Origin: Streptomyces sp. NBC_00335
Lineage (GTDB): Bacteria; Actinomycetota; Actinomycetes; Streptomycetales; Streptomycetaceae
DNA: 64,000 nt
Assembly: GCF_036127095.1 (NCBI RefSeq)
Contig: NZ_CP108006.1
Location: forward strand, 6,935,501-6,999,500
Reading direction: 5' to 3'
Shown: one piece after another, positions 53,872 to 62,154 of the stretch
Position numbering within the stretch: position 1 is the first letter of the stretch
How the letters are laid out: each line of letters starts with the position of its first letter
The notes under the pieces: model-generated
What the model was told of the DNA's origin: nothing
Seen by the model: the letters and a program-made list of their open reading frames with translations, nothing else
Database searches by the model: none
Made by a program: the position numbers and the translations under genes

Positions 53872-54045
53872 ATGCTCGACACATCACCGGGTGAGCCGGC
53901 CGTTCCCGCGCCGGTCACCGTCCCCGTCGCCGAGGAGCCGAGAGGCTGCCTCTTCGCGCTCTCCCAGCCGCCCCTGATGATCTTCCTAGGCGTGATCGGC
54001 TGCCTGCTCCTGCTCGCCGCCGTGCACGATCTGTTCCTGCTCTGA
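53872..54045 (+). CDS. 57-residue membrane protein
   Basis: MLDTSPGEPAVPAPVTVPVA... then PRGCLFALSQPPLMIFLGV followed by a hydrophobic helix (IGCLLLLAAVHDLFLL) to the C-terminus. Its codons keep G/C at third positions. It overlaps the end of the convergent CGNR gene by 60 bases, which makes the call less certain. No function known. Confidence 0.55.
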   Translation: MLDTSPGEPAVPAPVTVPVAEEPRGCLFALSQPPLMIFLGVIGCLLLLAAVHDLFLL

Positions 54046-54612
54046 GCCCGGCTCCGTGCCCAGCTCCGATTTGCGCCGGGCCCGGTACGCCGCCACGTGC
54101 AGCCGGTTCCCGCAGGTACGGCTGTCGCAGTAGCGCCGGGAGCGGTTGCGGGACAGGTCGACGAAGGCGCGCCGGCAGTCCGGGGCCTCGCAGCGGCGCA
54201 GCCGCTCCTGCTCGCCCGAGACCACGATGAAGGCCAGCGCCATGCCGCCGTCGGCCGCCAGGTGGTCGCCCACCGAGGCGCCCGGGGCGAAGTAGTGCAC
54301 GTGCCAGTCATAGCCGTCGTGGTTGGTCAGCTGCGGGGTGGTCCCGGCCGTCGCGACCAGCTCGTTGATCAGCACGGAGGCCACGCGGGAGTTCGGCGCC
54401 GCGAAGACCTGGGCGAACTTGCCGCGCACCGTGCGCACGCCGGCGAGGTCGCGGGCGCTGAGCTCGCCGACGTCGCTGATCGCGTACTCGTGGACGAAGG
54501 CGCGCAGCGCGTTCACGTCCGCCAGCGCGTCGGGCTGTTCCGTCTCGGCAGAGGTGTTCACCAGCGCGACGACGACGTCGAGCGCGCGACGGGTGTCGTG
54601 GGGGATCTGCAC
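53986..54612 (-). CDS. CGNR zinc-finger (ABATE-domain) regulator
   Basis: 208 residues. The N-terminal ABATE-like domain (ALDVVVALVNT, ALADVNALRAFVHEYAISDVGELSARDLAGVRTVRGKF) and the C-terminal zinc ribbon LRRCEAPDCRRAFVDLSRNRSRRYCDSRTCGNRLHVAAYRARRK with two CxxxxC/CxxxxC pairs and the CGNR motif identify the family, thought to be transcription regulators. GTG 54612 has AGGGAG upstream; the longer frame to 54726 is Arg/Gly-rich and not conserved-looking. Confidence 0.88.
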   Translation of the reverse strand: MQIPHDTRRALDVVVALVNTSAETEQPDALADVNALRAFVHEYAISDVGELSARDLAGVRTVRGKFAQVFAAPNSRVASVLINELVATAGTTPQLTNHDGYDWHVHYFAPGASVGDHLAADGGMALAFIVVSGEQERLRRCEAPDCRRAFVDLSRNRSRRYCDSRTCGNRLHVAAYRARRKSELGTEPGSEQEQIVHGGEQEQAADHA

Positions 54613-54800
54613 GGGGTCTCCCTGAAGGGCCGGGCCTGCGGTGACGGTCTGCTGCCGCCGCCGCTGGCCGACTCTAGCGGGTCCCCCCCAAAGCGCACCG
54701 GCGCCGCCCACGCGGGTGGCTTCCACGTGAACAGCGCCGGCACTTCCGTATGTGGTTGTCCGCCGTGCACCGTCGCCCCGAGTCGGACGGTGTCGTACGG

Positions 54801-54820
54801 CCCCCGGACTCAGCCGGGGG
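54801..54820 (-). terminator. Hairpin after ssgB
   Basis: CCCCCGG (54801-54807), loop ACTCAG, CCGGGGG (54814-54820), 23 bases beyond the ssgB stop on its 3' side. Confidence 0.6.
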
Positions 54821-54843
54821 AGGGTTCCCTCTGTAGGCCTGGC

Positions 54844-55257
54844 TCAGGATTCGGCCAGGATGTGGGAGAGCTCCTTGTCGAGGTCGAAGTGCCGGTGTTC
54901 GGTTCCTGGTGGAACCGCGGCGTCCGTCCGCTTGAGGAACGACTCCAGTGCTCGGGCGGGTGCTTCGAGCAGGGCTTCTCCCTCCGGTGAGCTCAGGGCG
55001 ATGCAGACGACCCCCTGACCGTGACTGCGGGACGGCCAGACACGGACGTCGCCGGTACCGGTGGGCCGGTGAAGGCCCTCGGCGAGGAGGTCGCGGGCGA
55101 ATACCCATTCGACCGTCTCCTCGGCGCCGGTGTGGAAGGTGGCGTGCACGGCGTAGGGATCGGCCGTGTCATACCGCAGGCCCGCGGGAACAGGCAGTGA
55201 GGACTCGCTCGACACAACGAGGCGCAGGTGCAGCTCGCAGCTGACCGTGGTGTTCAT
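54844..55257 (-). CDS. ssgB: Sporulation-specific cell-division protein SsgB
   Basis: 137-residue SALP protein, nearly identical from memory to S. coelicolor SsgB: MNTTVSCELHLRLVVSSESS, YDTADPYAVHATFHTGAEETVEWVFARDLLAEGL, DVRVWPSRSHGQGVVCIALSSPEGEALLEAPARALESFLKRTDAAVPPGTE and HFDLDKELSHILAES. SsgB localises first at future sporulation septa and recruits FtsZ, in place of Min/Noc positioning. In S. coelicolor its transcription depends on the stress sigma factor SigH; a weak GTTT plus GGTGGC element lies about 70 bases upstream of the start (complement of 55322-55342). Divergent from the TIGR02611 gene. Confidence 0.97.
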   Translation of the reverse strand: MNTTVSCELHLRLVVSSESSLPVPAGLRYDTADPYAVHATFHTGAEETVEWVFARDLLAEGLHRPTGTGDVRVWPSRSHGQGVVCIALSSPEGEALLEAPARALESFLKRTDAAVPPGTEHRHFDLDKELSHILAES

Positions 55258-55434
55258 AAGCGCCAGGGCCTTTCGCTCAGTGTGCGCTCGGGGATTCGCA
55301 CGTCGGCGAAATCGACATGCCACCTACGGTGCCGTTGTAAACCCCTCTGACCGTTTTGCGGACCTCTGGGTCCCTCGGACGGCGGATCCAAACGACCATT
55401 CACGTGTGCTGGGACCTCGGGTAGATTCGACCTC

Positions 55435-55917
55435 ATGAACACGGGGAGTGACCGCGAGACCAACGAGTCCGCAGCCGAATCCGCAGCCGAATCCACCGAG
55501 CAGTCAGCGGGGCAGTCGACGGAGGGGGGCGCCGCCGAGCAGGCGCCGCACGTCTCCAAGGCGCCGGCCTTCATCAAGGCCCGCCGGGGTCTGCACCTGA
55601 GCTGGCAGGTCGGCGTCTTCGTCGTCGGTCTCGCCGTCGTCGGCGCCGGCGTCGCCATGCTGGTGCTGCCCGGACCGGGCTGGGTGGCGATCTTCGCGGG
55701 CCTCGCGATCTGGGCCACCGAATTCGCCTGGGCCCACCTCGCCCTGCGCTGGACCAAGCGCAAGGTCAGCGAAGCCGCGCAGAAGGCCCTGGACCCGAAG
55801 GTCCGCCGCCGCAACATCATCCTGACCAGCGTCGGGCTCGTGATCGCGGGCGTCGCGATCGGCGCCTACCTGTACATCAACGGGTTCGTGCTGCCCTGGA
55901 ACCGCGAGGTGGAGTGA
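55435..55917 (+). CDS. TIGR02611 family membrane protein
   Basis: 160 residues. A disordered Ser/Glu/Ala N-terminus is followed by QVGVFVVGLAVVGAGVAMLVLPGPGWVAIFAGLAIWATEFAWAHLALRW, with the PGPGW motif of TIGR02611, and a third hydrophobic segment near the end (ILTSVGLVIAGVAIGAYLYI). About three membrane segments; function unknown. ATG 55435. Confidence 0.92.
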   Translation: MNTGSDRETNESAAESAAESTEQSAGQSTEGGAAEQAPHVSKAPAFIKARRGLHLSWQVGVFVVGLAVVGAGVAMLVLPGPGWVAIFAGLAIWATEFAWAHLALRWTKRKVSEAAQKALDPKVRRRNIILTSVGLVIAGVAIGAYLYINGFVLPWNREVE

Positions 55918-55975
55918 GCCCGCACAGGCATGGCGGAGAGCACCGCTGACATGCGGTAATGTTTGCGGTGCGTCC

Positions 55976-56047
55976 GGGCGATTAGCTCAGTGGGAGAGCA
56001 CTTCGTTCACACCGAAGGGGTCACTGGTTCGAACCCAGTATCGCCCA
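55976..56047 (+). tRNA. tRNA-Val (CAC), copy 1
   Basis: Plus strand, 72 nt. Anticodon stem-loop CTTCG-TTCACAC-CGAAG gives CAC. Acceptor GGGCGAT/ATCGCCC. CCA not encoded. A very strong terminator follows. Confidence 0.96.
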
Positions 56048-56053
56048 CCCGGA

Positions 56054-56098
56054 CCAGAGGCCCGGAGACTTATCAAGTCTCCGGGCCTCTGGCGTTTT
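56054..56098 (+). terminator. Terminator after tRNA-Val copy 1
   Basis: Perfect 18-bp stem (56054-56071 / 56075-56092), three-base loop, followed by CGTTTT. Strongest terminator in the window. Confidence 0.95.
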
Positions 56099-56142
56099 CA
56101 CCCGTCCGGCCCCGGCTCCGGCCCCGCCGGAGCCCCGCCGGA

Positions 56143-58509
56143 CTACCTCAGTCGGCCGATGGCATCCCGCAGCCGGCGGGCGTCGCGCAGCCGCTTCTCG
56201 TAGGTGGCCCCCACCGCCAGCAGCAGCACCCCCGCCAGGGCCGGCGGCAGCCAGCGCGGCAGCGCGTCCACCACCTGGACCACGTACGGGGTCAGCTCGT
56301 GCAGGGCCACCGCCGCCAGCGTCGCCCCGCCCAGCAGCAGCGGCGCCCGGAGCCGGCCCCGGGCACCGGCCAGGGTCACCCCGAGCGCGGCCGTGCCCAG
56401 CAGCAGCGGCCGCAGCCAGTGCGGATCGCCCCACACCGCGAGGGTGCTCGGCAGCAGGGTCGCCGCCAGACCCGGCCCGTACGCCGTCCAGGACCCGGCC
56501 AGCGGATCGCGGCGCCGCCGCAGGAATCCCACGGCCAGCGCCGCCGCCGTCACCGGCAGGGTGTAGGCCTCGGGCACCGTCACCTCCGAAGCCGCGAGCC
56601 GTACCCAGGTCGCCGCCAGGAACAGCGCCCCGGCCGGCCAGCCCGCCGCCGACCGGCGCTCGGGCCGCACCGCCGCCGCCGCGCACACCACCCCGGCCAG
56701 CGCCAGGACCAGCGCGAGCACCGGAGCGTCCCCGGTGGCCAGGGCCACCGCGAGGAGGCCCGCCGCGGCCGCCGCGGCCTCCGCCGGGACCCGTACGGAG
56801 CCCAGCCGCGGCCCGAGCGCCGCCACCGCCGCCGGGATCACCAGCACCGGCGGCGCCCACCAGGCCACCGGCCGCTCCAGCAGTGCGCCCAGCGCCACCG
56901 CGAGCAGCGCCGCGTACCCGACGGCGAGCGCGGCCGCCCCCGAGCGGGCCCACGCCGGAGCGGGCCGGTACGCCGCCCCCGCCGCGCAGGCGGCCCCCAG
57001 CAGGCCGAGCACCCCGAAGGTGGCCAGTCGGCCGTCCAGGGCCGCCACGGACACGCTCCCGGCCCCCGCCAGCGCACAGGCGCCCGCGGCGAACCCGGCG
57101 CCCGCGGGAATGCCGCCCGCCGCCCCGGACCGCAGCGCGAGCGCCCCCGCCGCCAGCGTCACCGCGACCTGGGCCGCGAAGACCGCGCCCGGGGCCGGGT
57201 CCAGCACCACGGGTGCCGCGAACAGCGCCGCCCAGCCCAGGACCACCGCCGCCACCCCCGGCTCCCGGCGCCCCGGGAACACCCGGACCAGCCACCACGC
57301 CGCCCCGGCCGTCAGCAGCAGCGCCACCAGCGGAGCCAGCCCCGGGCCGTTCACGGCCGCCGCGGGGGGCGTCGTCACCGACCAGACCTCCTCCAGCACC
57401 CGCAGCCGGCCCAGCAGCACCGTCGCCACCCAGGCCGCGGCGGTGACCGCCTCCAGGACGGCCACCCCCGCACCGGCCAGGGCGAGGCCGCGCCGGACCG
57501 GCTCCGGGAGCGCGGAGACCCGTAGGGCTCCCAGCAGGGGCAGGGCCACCACCAGGTAGCCGACCGCAGCCCAGGGCGGGCGCAGCTCCGGCGCCGCCAG
57601 ACCGCCCAGGGCGGCCACCGCCGCGAGGCCGCCCGCCGTCGCGAACGCCACCGGCATCCGGGCGCTGCGCCAGGCCACCGCCACCGCCAGTGCGGCGCCC
57701 GCCGCCAGCAGCGCCGACGGGCCCAGGGCCGCGCCCGCCGACCGTGCAGCCACCGAATCCGCCAGACCCGTCAGCAGCGCCGCCCCGGCCGCCACCGAGC
57801 CCGCCGTCCCCGCCCAGGAGGACCAGCGCCCCGGCCGGAGCAGTGCGAGACCCGCGTCCAGGGCCGCCGTCGCCAGCAGCGCCCAGCCCAGCTCCGCCCC
57901 CGACGCCCCGCCGGCCAGCGCCGCCAGTGGCAGGGGGAGCTGGGCCGTCAGCAGCGCCGCGGGCAAGGGGGCCCGCAGTTCCTGTACGGCCGGGGTCCGG
58001 CCGTACGCCGCCCAGCCCGCCGCCAGTACCGCGCTCGCGCCCGCCGCGTACGCCGTGCCGTCCACCTCCGGCATGCCGACGGCGTACAGCGCGTACGCGT
58101 CCAGCACCGTCAGCAGCAGGCCGACGGCGGCCACCGCCTCGGCGGTCGAGCGCAGCCCCCTGCGCAGCAGCGCCAGCGGGGCGCCCAGCGCCGCCGCCGT
58201 CACCACGGCGAGCACGGCGCTGCGCCCGGCGATCCCGAGCGAGCCCCAGCTGACCAGCGTGAACGCCAGCGCCGCGACGGCCAGCAGCACCGCGCCCAGG
58301 ACCAGCAGCACGTTCTGCGCACTCGGGGCCGAGGCCTCCGTCGCCCGTACGGGCACCTTCGGCACGGCCGGCGCACCCCACGCGTGGGGGGCCTGAGCGC
58401 CCAGCAGCCACGCGCGGCGACTCAGCAGGAAGTGGCGCCGGGCGTCGAGTTGGATCAGTTCGCGGTCGATGAGCACGAGCTCCTCGGCCGGCGGCAGGGG
58501 GTTGTTCAT
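56143..58509 (-). CDS. SCO7613 C-terminal-domain membrane protein
   Basis: 788-residue integral membrane protein with many Ala/Leu/Gly-rich hydrophobic segments, around twenty or more, separated by very short loops (e.g. VLLVLGAVLLAVAALAFTLVSWG, GVCAAAAV and PALAGVLLLAVGATYEKRLRDARRLRDAIG at the end). A short N-terminal soluble helix (PPAEELVLIDRELIQLDARRHFLLSRRAWLLG) precedes them. This is the SCO7613-type family of actinobacteria, of unknown function. The start ATG 58509 (MNNPLPPAEELV) is preferred over a longer 59139 start that would overlap the SRPBCC gene. Confidence 0.85.
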   Translation of the reverse strand: MNNPLPPAEELVLIDRELIQLDARRHFLLSRRAWLLGAQAPHAWGAPAVPKVPVRATEASAPSAQNVLLVLGAVLLAVAALAFTLVSWGSLGIAGRSAVLAVVTAAALGAPLALLRRGLRSTAEAVAAVGLLLTVLDAYALYAVGMPEVDGTAYAAGASAVLAAGWAAYGRTPAVQELRAPLPAALLTAQLPLPLAALAGGASGAELGWALLATAALDAGLALLRPGRWSSWAGTAGSVAAGAALLTGLADSVAARSAGAALGPSALLAAGAALAVAVAWRSARMPVAFATAGGLAAVAALGGLAAPELRPPWAAVGYLVVALPLLGALRVSALPEPVRRGLALAGAGVAVLEAVTAAAWVATVLLGRLRVLEEVWSVTTPPAAAVNGPGLAPLVALLLTAGAAWWLVRVFPGRREPGVAAVVLGWAALFAAPVVLDPAPGAVFAAQVAVTLAAGALALRSGAAGGIPAGAGFAAGACALAGAGSVSVAALDGRLATFGVLGLLGAACAAGAAYRPAPAWARSGAAALAVGYAALLAVALGALLERPVAWWAPPVLVIPAAVAALGPRLGSVRVPAEAAAAAAGLLAVALATGDAPVLALVLALAGVVCAAAAVRPERRSAAGWPAGALFLAATWVRLAASEVTVPEAYTLPVTAAALAVGFLRRRRDPLAGSWTAYGPGLAATLLPSTLAVWGDPHWLRPLLLGTAALGVTLAGARGRLRAPLLLGGATLAAVALHELTPYVVQVVDALPRWLPPALAGVLLLAVGATYEKRLRDARRLRDAIGRLR

Positions 58510-58623
58510 GGTTCGGAGTGTGGTGCCCGTCACCCCGTCAGCACATGGGTGCGCGTACTCATCTCCGGACGGGTTCCCGCTGAGTACCGGGTGCGCGCCC
58601 CCGCCGCGCGCAAGACTGGAGGC

Positions 58624-59166
58624 ATGGACCGAAGCAGCGGCGGCCCCGACGGCACCCACGGCGGCGCGGACGGCAGGAGCCGCGGCGCCCCCGCCAACCC
58701 CGGTGGCCGGTGGACCCGTTACCGCTTCCGCAGCGTGTGGGACCTCGACGCTGCGCCCGCCCGCGTCTACGCCGCCCTGGAACGCCCCGAGTCCTACCCC
58801 CTGTGGTGGCCCCAGATCCGTGCCGTCGCCCCCGACGGCGACGGGAGCGGCGGCACCGCCCTCATCCGCTCCGCCCTCCCGTACACCCTGCGCGTGAGCG
58901 CGGCCGAACTCCTGCGGGACCCCGTGCGCGGAATCCTGGAGGTCGCCCTGCTCGGCGATCTGGAGGGCTGGGCGCGCTGGACCGTGGAACCGCGGTCCGG
59001 CGGGACGCGGGCCCTGTACGAGCAGGAGGTCGAGGTGCGCCGCCCCCTCATGCGGTTGCTCGCGTTCCCCGGGCGGCCGGTGTTCCGGCTCAACCACACC
59101 CTGATGATGCGGGCCGGACGGCGCGGACTCGCCGCACATCTGGCGGCCCCGCCGGAAGCGGTTTGA
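58624..59166 (+). CDS. SRPBCC/polyketide-cyclase-fold protein
   Basis: 180 residues. After a Gly/Ser-rich N-terminus, RFRSVWDLDAAPARVYAALERPESYPLWWPQIRAVAPDG is the START-like (SRPBCC) entry, with LEVALLGDLEGWARWTVEP and LFYEQEVEVRRPLMRLLAFPGRPVFRLNHTLMM-like segments forming the hydrophobic pocket. Probably binds a lipid or aromatic ligand. ATG 58624; divergent from the large membrane protein. Confidence 0.85.
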   Translation: MDRSSGGPDGTHGGADGRSRGAPANPGGRWTRYRFRSVWDLDAAPARVYAALERPESYPLWWPQIRAVAPDGDGSGGTALIRSALPYTLRVSAAELLRDPVRGILEVALLGDLEGWARWTVEPRSGGTRALYEQEVEVRRPLMRLLAFPGRPVFRLNHTLMMRAGRRGLAAHLAAPPEAV

Positions 59167-59203
59167 ACCAGCCCCGAGCCTTCTGTATTGTTCAACCCGT
59201 TCC

Positions 59204-59275
59204 GGGCGATTAGCTCAGCGGGAGAGCACTTCGTTCACACCGAAGGGGTCACTGGTTCGATCCCAGTATCGCCCA
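59204..59275 (+). tRNA. tRNA-Val (CAC), copy 2
   Basis: Differs from copy 1 at two positions (C for T in the D arm and T for A in the T loop). Same anticodon CAC and acceptor stem; CCA not encoded. Confidence 0.96.
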
Positions 59276-59282
59276 CCGGGAC

Positions 59283-59312
59283 AGGCCGGTCCGTCTCATG
59301 ACGGACCGGCCT
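59283..59312 (+). terminator. Terminator after tRNA-Val copy 2
   Basis: AGGCCGGTCCGTC (59283-59295), TCAT, GACGGACCGGCCT (59300-59312): perfect 13-bp stem. Confidence 0.9.
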
Positions 59313-59345
59313 TCCGCATGTACGGCCCCTTTGCCGCACGGCCCC

Positions 59346-60071
59346 TCACGCCGCCGCGGGCAGCTCCGGCCGCAGCGGCCAGTTCGGATCCACCGACTCG
59401 GGCGTGCCCTGCCGCGCGAACCACGCCTGCAGGCCGCGCGCCTGCGCCGCGTGCCACACCTGCTGGAGCGTGTGCAGCTCCGCCGGCGTCAGCCGCTCCA
59501 GCCGGCCCGCGAACCGGCGCCCCACGGCCCGTACGAGCTCCAGCGATGCCAGCGCGTCCGCGCCCGCGTCATGGGCCCCCTCCAGCTCTATCCCGTAGTG
59601 CGCGCACAGGTCCGTCAGCGTCCGGCGCCCCTTGCGGTAGCGGTCCAGATGCTTGTCCAGCACCCGCGGATCCAGCACCGTCAGCGGCCGGTTGTCCAGG
59701 TACCGGGACAGTGAGGACGCCCGGTGCCGCCGCAACTCCCGGTCCAGCAGCGTCAGATCGAACGGCGCGTTCATCACCACCACCGGCCTCCCCGCCAGCT
59801 GCTGCTCACCGAGCGCGCGGGCTATCTCCTCCACCACCGGCGCGGGCCACCGCCCGTTGCGCTGGAGGTGCTCATCGGTCAGACCGTGCACTTCCGTGGC
59901 CCCCGGGGGTACCGGGATGCCGGGATTGACCAGCCAGCGCGTCGAGCGGATCCGGCCGCCCGCGCACTCCTGCACGATGAGCGCGGCGGACACGATCCGG
60001 TCCTGTTCCACGTCCACCCCGGTCGTCTCCGTGTCGAATGCGGCCAGCGGGCCCTCATACCAGCGTGTCAT
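59346..60071 (-). CDS. DnaQ-like 3'-5' exonuclease
   Basis: 241-residue DEDDh exonuclease: Exo I AAFDTETTGVDVEQDRIV (Asp, Glu), Exo II VVMNAPFDLTLLDRE (Asp), Exo III GAHDAGADALASLELV (His, Asp). The VNPGIPVPPGATEVHGLTDEHL motif is typical of the PolC/DnaQ epsilon group. Likely a free-standing DNA repair or RNA-trimming nuclease. ATG 60071; the frame to 60116 adds 15 residues. Confidence 0.93.
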   Translation of the reverse strand: MTRWYEGPLAAFDTETTGVDVEQDRIVSAALIVQECAGGRIRSTRWLVNPGIPVPPGATEVHGLTDEHLQRNGRWPAPVVEEIARALGEQQLAGRPVVVMNAPFDLTLLDRELRRHRASSLSRYLDNRPLTVLDPRVLDKHLDRYRKGRRTLTDLCAHYGIELEGAHDAGADALASLELVRAVGRRFAGRLERLTPAELHTLQQVWHAAQARGLQAWFARQGTPESVDPNWPLRPELPAAA

Positions 60072-60326
60072 GGCGAACTCCTCGTCACCCGTCGGCAGAT
60101 GGCCCCACCCGGGCACCGCGCCCCAGGCCCCGCCACCCTTGCCCGAAACGGTGATACCCGGGCTCTTTGCCCCGTACGCCGTTTGCGGGACGCCGACTGC
60201 GGAGACAACTCAACTGGGGGACCGCACACATGACCGGTCGTCAACCCCGACACCCTGACTCGGACCTGACGCGGCCCGACACGGCCGCTCGGAACAGCAC
60301 AGCCCGGAAGGCATGGGGAGCCGGCC

Positions 60327-60917
60327 ATGGCGCTCGCGCAGCCCGAACCGGGCGGGGTGCTCGCGGGGCAGATCGATTCGCGGACCGACCCGCGGAGCCG
60401 ACCGCTGCGCGGCACGCTCGCCACCACCGCCTGCATGGAAACCCTTCAAGTGGGATACCTGCACGCCGTCGTCGCCGCGGCCGGCTGCTCGCTGTCCCAG
60501 CCCTTTCCCGACAACGGCATCGACTGGCACGTCAGCCACGGCGCCCCCGAGCACGTCGTCGACGACGAGGTGACCATCAAGGTCCAGCTCAAGGCGACCT
60601 ACCAGATACCGGCCCGACCGGCCGGGCCCACCTTCGGCTTCACCCTCGACAACGAGCACCTCGTGAAGCTGGCCCGCAGCCCGGTCGCCGTCCACAAGAT
60701 CCTCGTCGTGATGCTCGTCCCGCGGGAACGCGACCAATGGCTGAGCGCCGGACACGACCGGCTCGACCTGCGGCACTGCTGCTACTGGACCAATCTCGCC
60801 GGACACCCGGTGACCGGCCGGCGCCGGACCACCGTACGGATCCCGACCACGCGGATCTTCGACGACCGGGCGCTCTGCGAGATCATGACCCGGGTCGGGT
60901 CGGGAGGGACACCTTGA
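60327..60917 (+). CDS. DUF4365 domain protein (nuclease-like)
   Basis: 196 residues. DUF4365 features are visible: METLQVGYLHAVVAAAGCSLSQPFPDNGIDWHVSHG, then VTIKVQLKATYQ, corresponding to the D...Q-x-K form of the PD-(D/E)XK nuclease core; LVVMLVPRERDQWL and LRHCCYWTNLAG follow. The family is often associated with restriction or defence genes elsewhere, but catalytic activity is unproven. Its stop overlaps the next gene's ATG. GGGGAG precedes ATG 60327. Confidence 0.8.
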   Translation: MALAQPEPGGVLAGQIDSRTDPRSRPLRGTLATTACMETLQVGYLHAVVAAAGCSLSQPFPDNGIDWHVSHGAPEHVVDDEVTIKVQLKATYQIPARPAGPTFGFTLDNEHLVKLARSPVAVHKILVVMLVPRERDQWLSAGHDRLDLRHCCYWTNLAGHPVTGRRRTTVRIPTTRIFDDRALCEIMTRVGSGGTP

Positions 60918-62137
60918 TGAACTGGCAGTCACCGCACCTGGAGCCGCTCTCCCCACAGGAGTTCGCCGCGGGCGCCCCCGATCCCGCGCAGATCGATCCG
61001 CTCGTGCTCGGCGCCCTGCTGCACCGGCACGGCTGGCTGCGCCGCGGCGGCGCCGCCGGACGGTACGGGCGCTGGACGCCGCCCGCCCCGTACGCCACGG
61101 GCAGCGGCGGCACCAGTCTCCTCGTCCCCGAGAGCCGGACCTTCCCCGACTGCGCCGACCTGATCGAAGAGGCGCTCACCGCGCTCTCGCGCAGCGCGCT
61201 GCCGTCGGCGCGCGAGGTGCTGTACGGCCTCAGCGTGCCCAGCGACGAGATCCGCTGGGACCGCGAGATCCCGCGAGGGGCGTACGGACTCCAGGGCGAG
61301 GCCGACTGGACGATCCAGGAACAGCTCCGCTCGGCCGCCCGCCAGCTGCTCCTCGCCGGGGCCCTGGCCGACCGGGCGCGGGCCGGATACTACGGAGCCC
61401 GGCACCGGGGCAGGGCGGAGCGGGCGCTGGACGGGGTCCTGGTCGGGCCGGCTCCGGGCGGCCGGCGGCTGACCGCGTACGTCCCCGTCGACGGGGGCCG
61501 GGGCACCGTGATCCGGCTGCACCACGCGCTGCACGCCGCCCGCGAGGCCGTGGACTACCGGCGGGCCACCGGCGGCATGGAGGCCTTCGACGCGGCGATC
61601 GAGGCCGGGGTCAGCCGGGAGCTCGCCGAGGCGCTCATCTCGCTGGTCCGCGGCTCCGAAGGGGCCCGGGTGGCCCTCGCGTGGGCCCCGGCGGCGGGAG
61701 TCCCGGCCGGGTGCGCCGCCCGGCCGGAGCCGGTGGAGTTCTCGCCCGGCGACCTCCCGGTGCTCCGGGAGGCGGCCGCGCGCTACACGCGGGACGAGCC
61801 GGCGGTCCCGGTGCGGGTGGCGGGCGCGGTGGTCCGGATGCGGCGCTCGGCCCCGGGAGGCGGGGGCACGGTCCGGCTGCGGGTCCTCGCCGGGGCGGAG
61901 GTCCCGTATGTCCGGGTGGTGCTCGACGAGGAGTCGTACCGCGTGGCGGGCCACGCGCACCTGGTCGGACTGCCGATCCGGGTCAGCGGCCGCTTGCAGC
62001 GCCGGGGCGGCTTCCGCCGCCTGACCGACGCCGCGGATGTCCGCCCGGTCCCGCTGGACGAGGTCGAGCGGGACCGGCTGATGAAGTCCCTGGACGAATC
62101 CCTCGACGCCGGGGACGTGCTGCCGTCGGACGAATAG
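60917..62137 (+). CDS. Unrecognised 406-residue partner of the DUF4365 gene
   Basis: MNWQSPHLEPLSPQEFAAG... No family recognised. Visible parts: a helical N-terminal half with HGWLRRGGAAGRYGRWTPP, a basic middle (YYGARHRGRAERALD) and a C-terminal beta-rich stretch VAGAVVRMRRS...VRLRVLAGAEVPYVRVVLDEESYRVAGHAHLVGLPIRVSGRLQRRGGFRRLTDAADVRPV, which reads like an OB-fold nucleic-acid-binding domain. No signal or TM. ATG 60917 overlaps the DUF4365 stop (GGGAGGGA upstream), so the proteins are co-produced and probably interact. Confidence 0.75.
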   Translation: MNWQSPHLEPLSPQEFAAGAPDPAQIDPLVLGALLHRHGWLRRGGAAGRYGRWTPPAPYATGSGGTSLLVPESRTFPDCADLIEEALTALSRSALPSAREVLYGLSVPSDEIRWDREIPRGAYGLQGEADWTIQEQLRSAARQLLLAGALADRARAGYYGARHRGRAERALDGVLVGPAPGGRRLTAYVPVDGGRGTVIRLHHALHAAREAVDYRRATGGMEAFDAAIEAGVSRELAEALISLVRGSEGARVALAWAPAAGVPAGCAARPEPVEFSPGDLPVLREAAARYTRDEPAVPVRVAGAVVRMRRSAPGGGGTVRLRVLAGAEVPYVRVVLDEESYRVAGHAHLVGLPIRVSGRLQRRGGFRRLTDAADVRPVPLDEVERDRLMKSLDESLDAGDVLPSDE

Positions 62138-62154
62138 GACGGCCGGCCCCGGCG

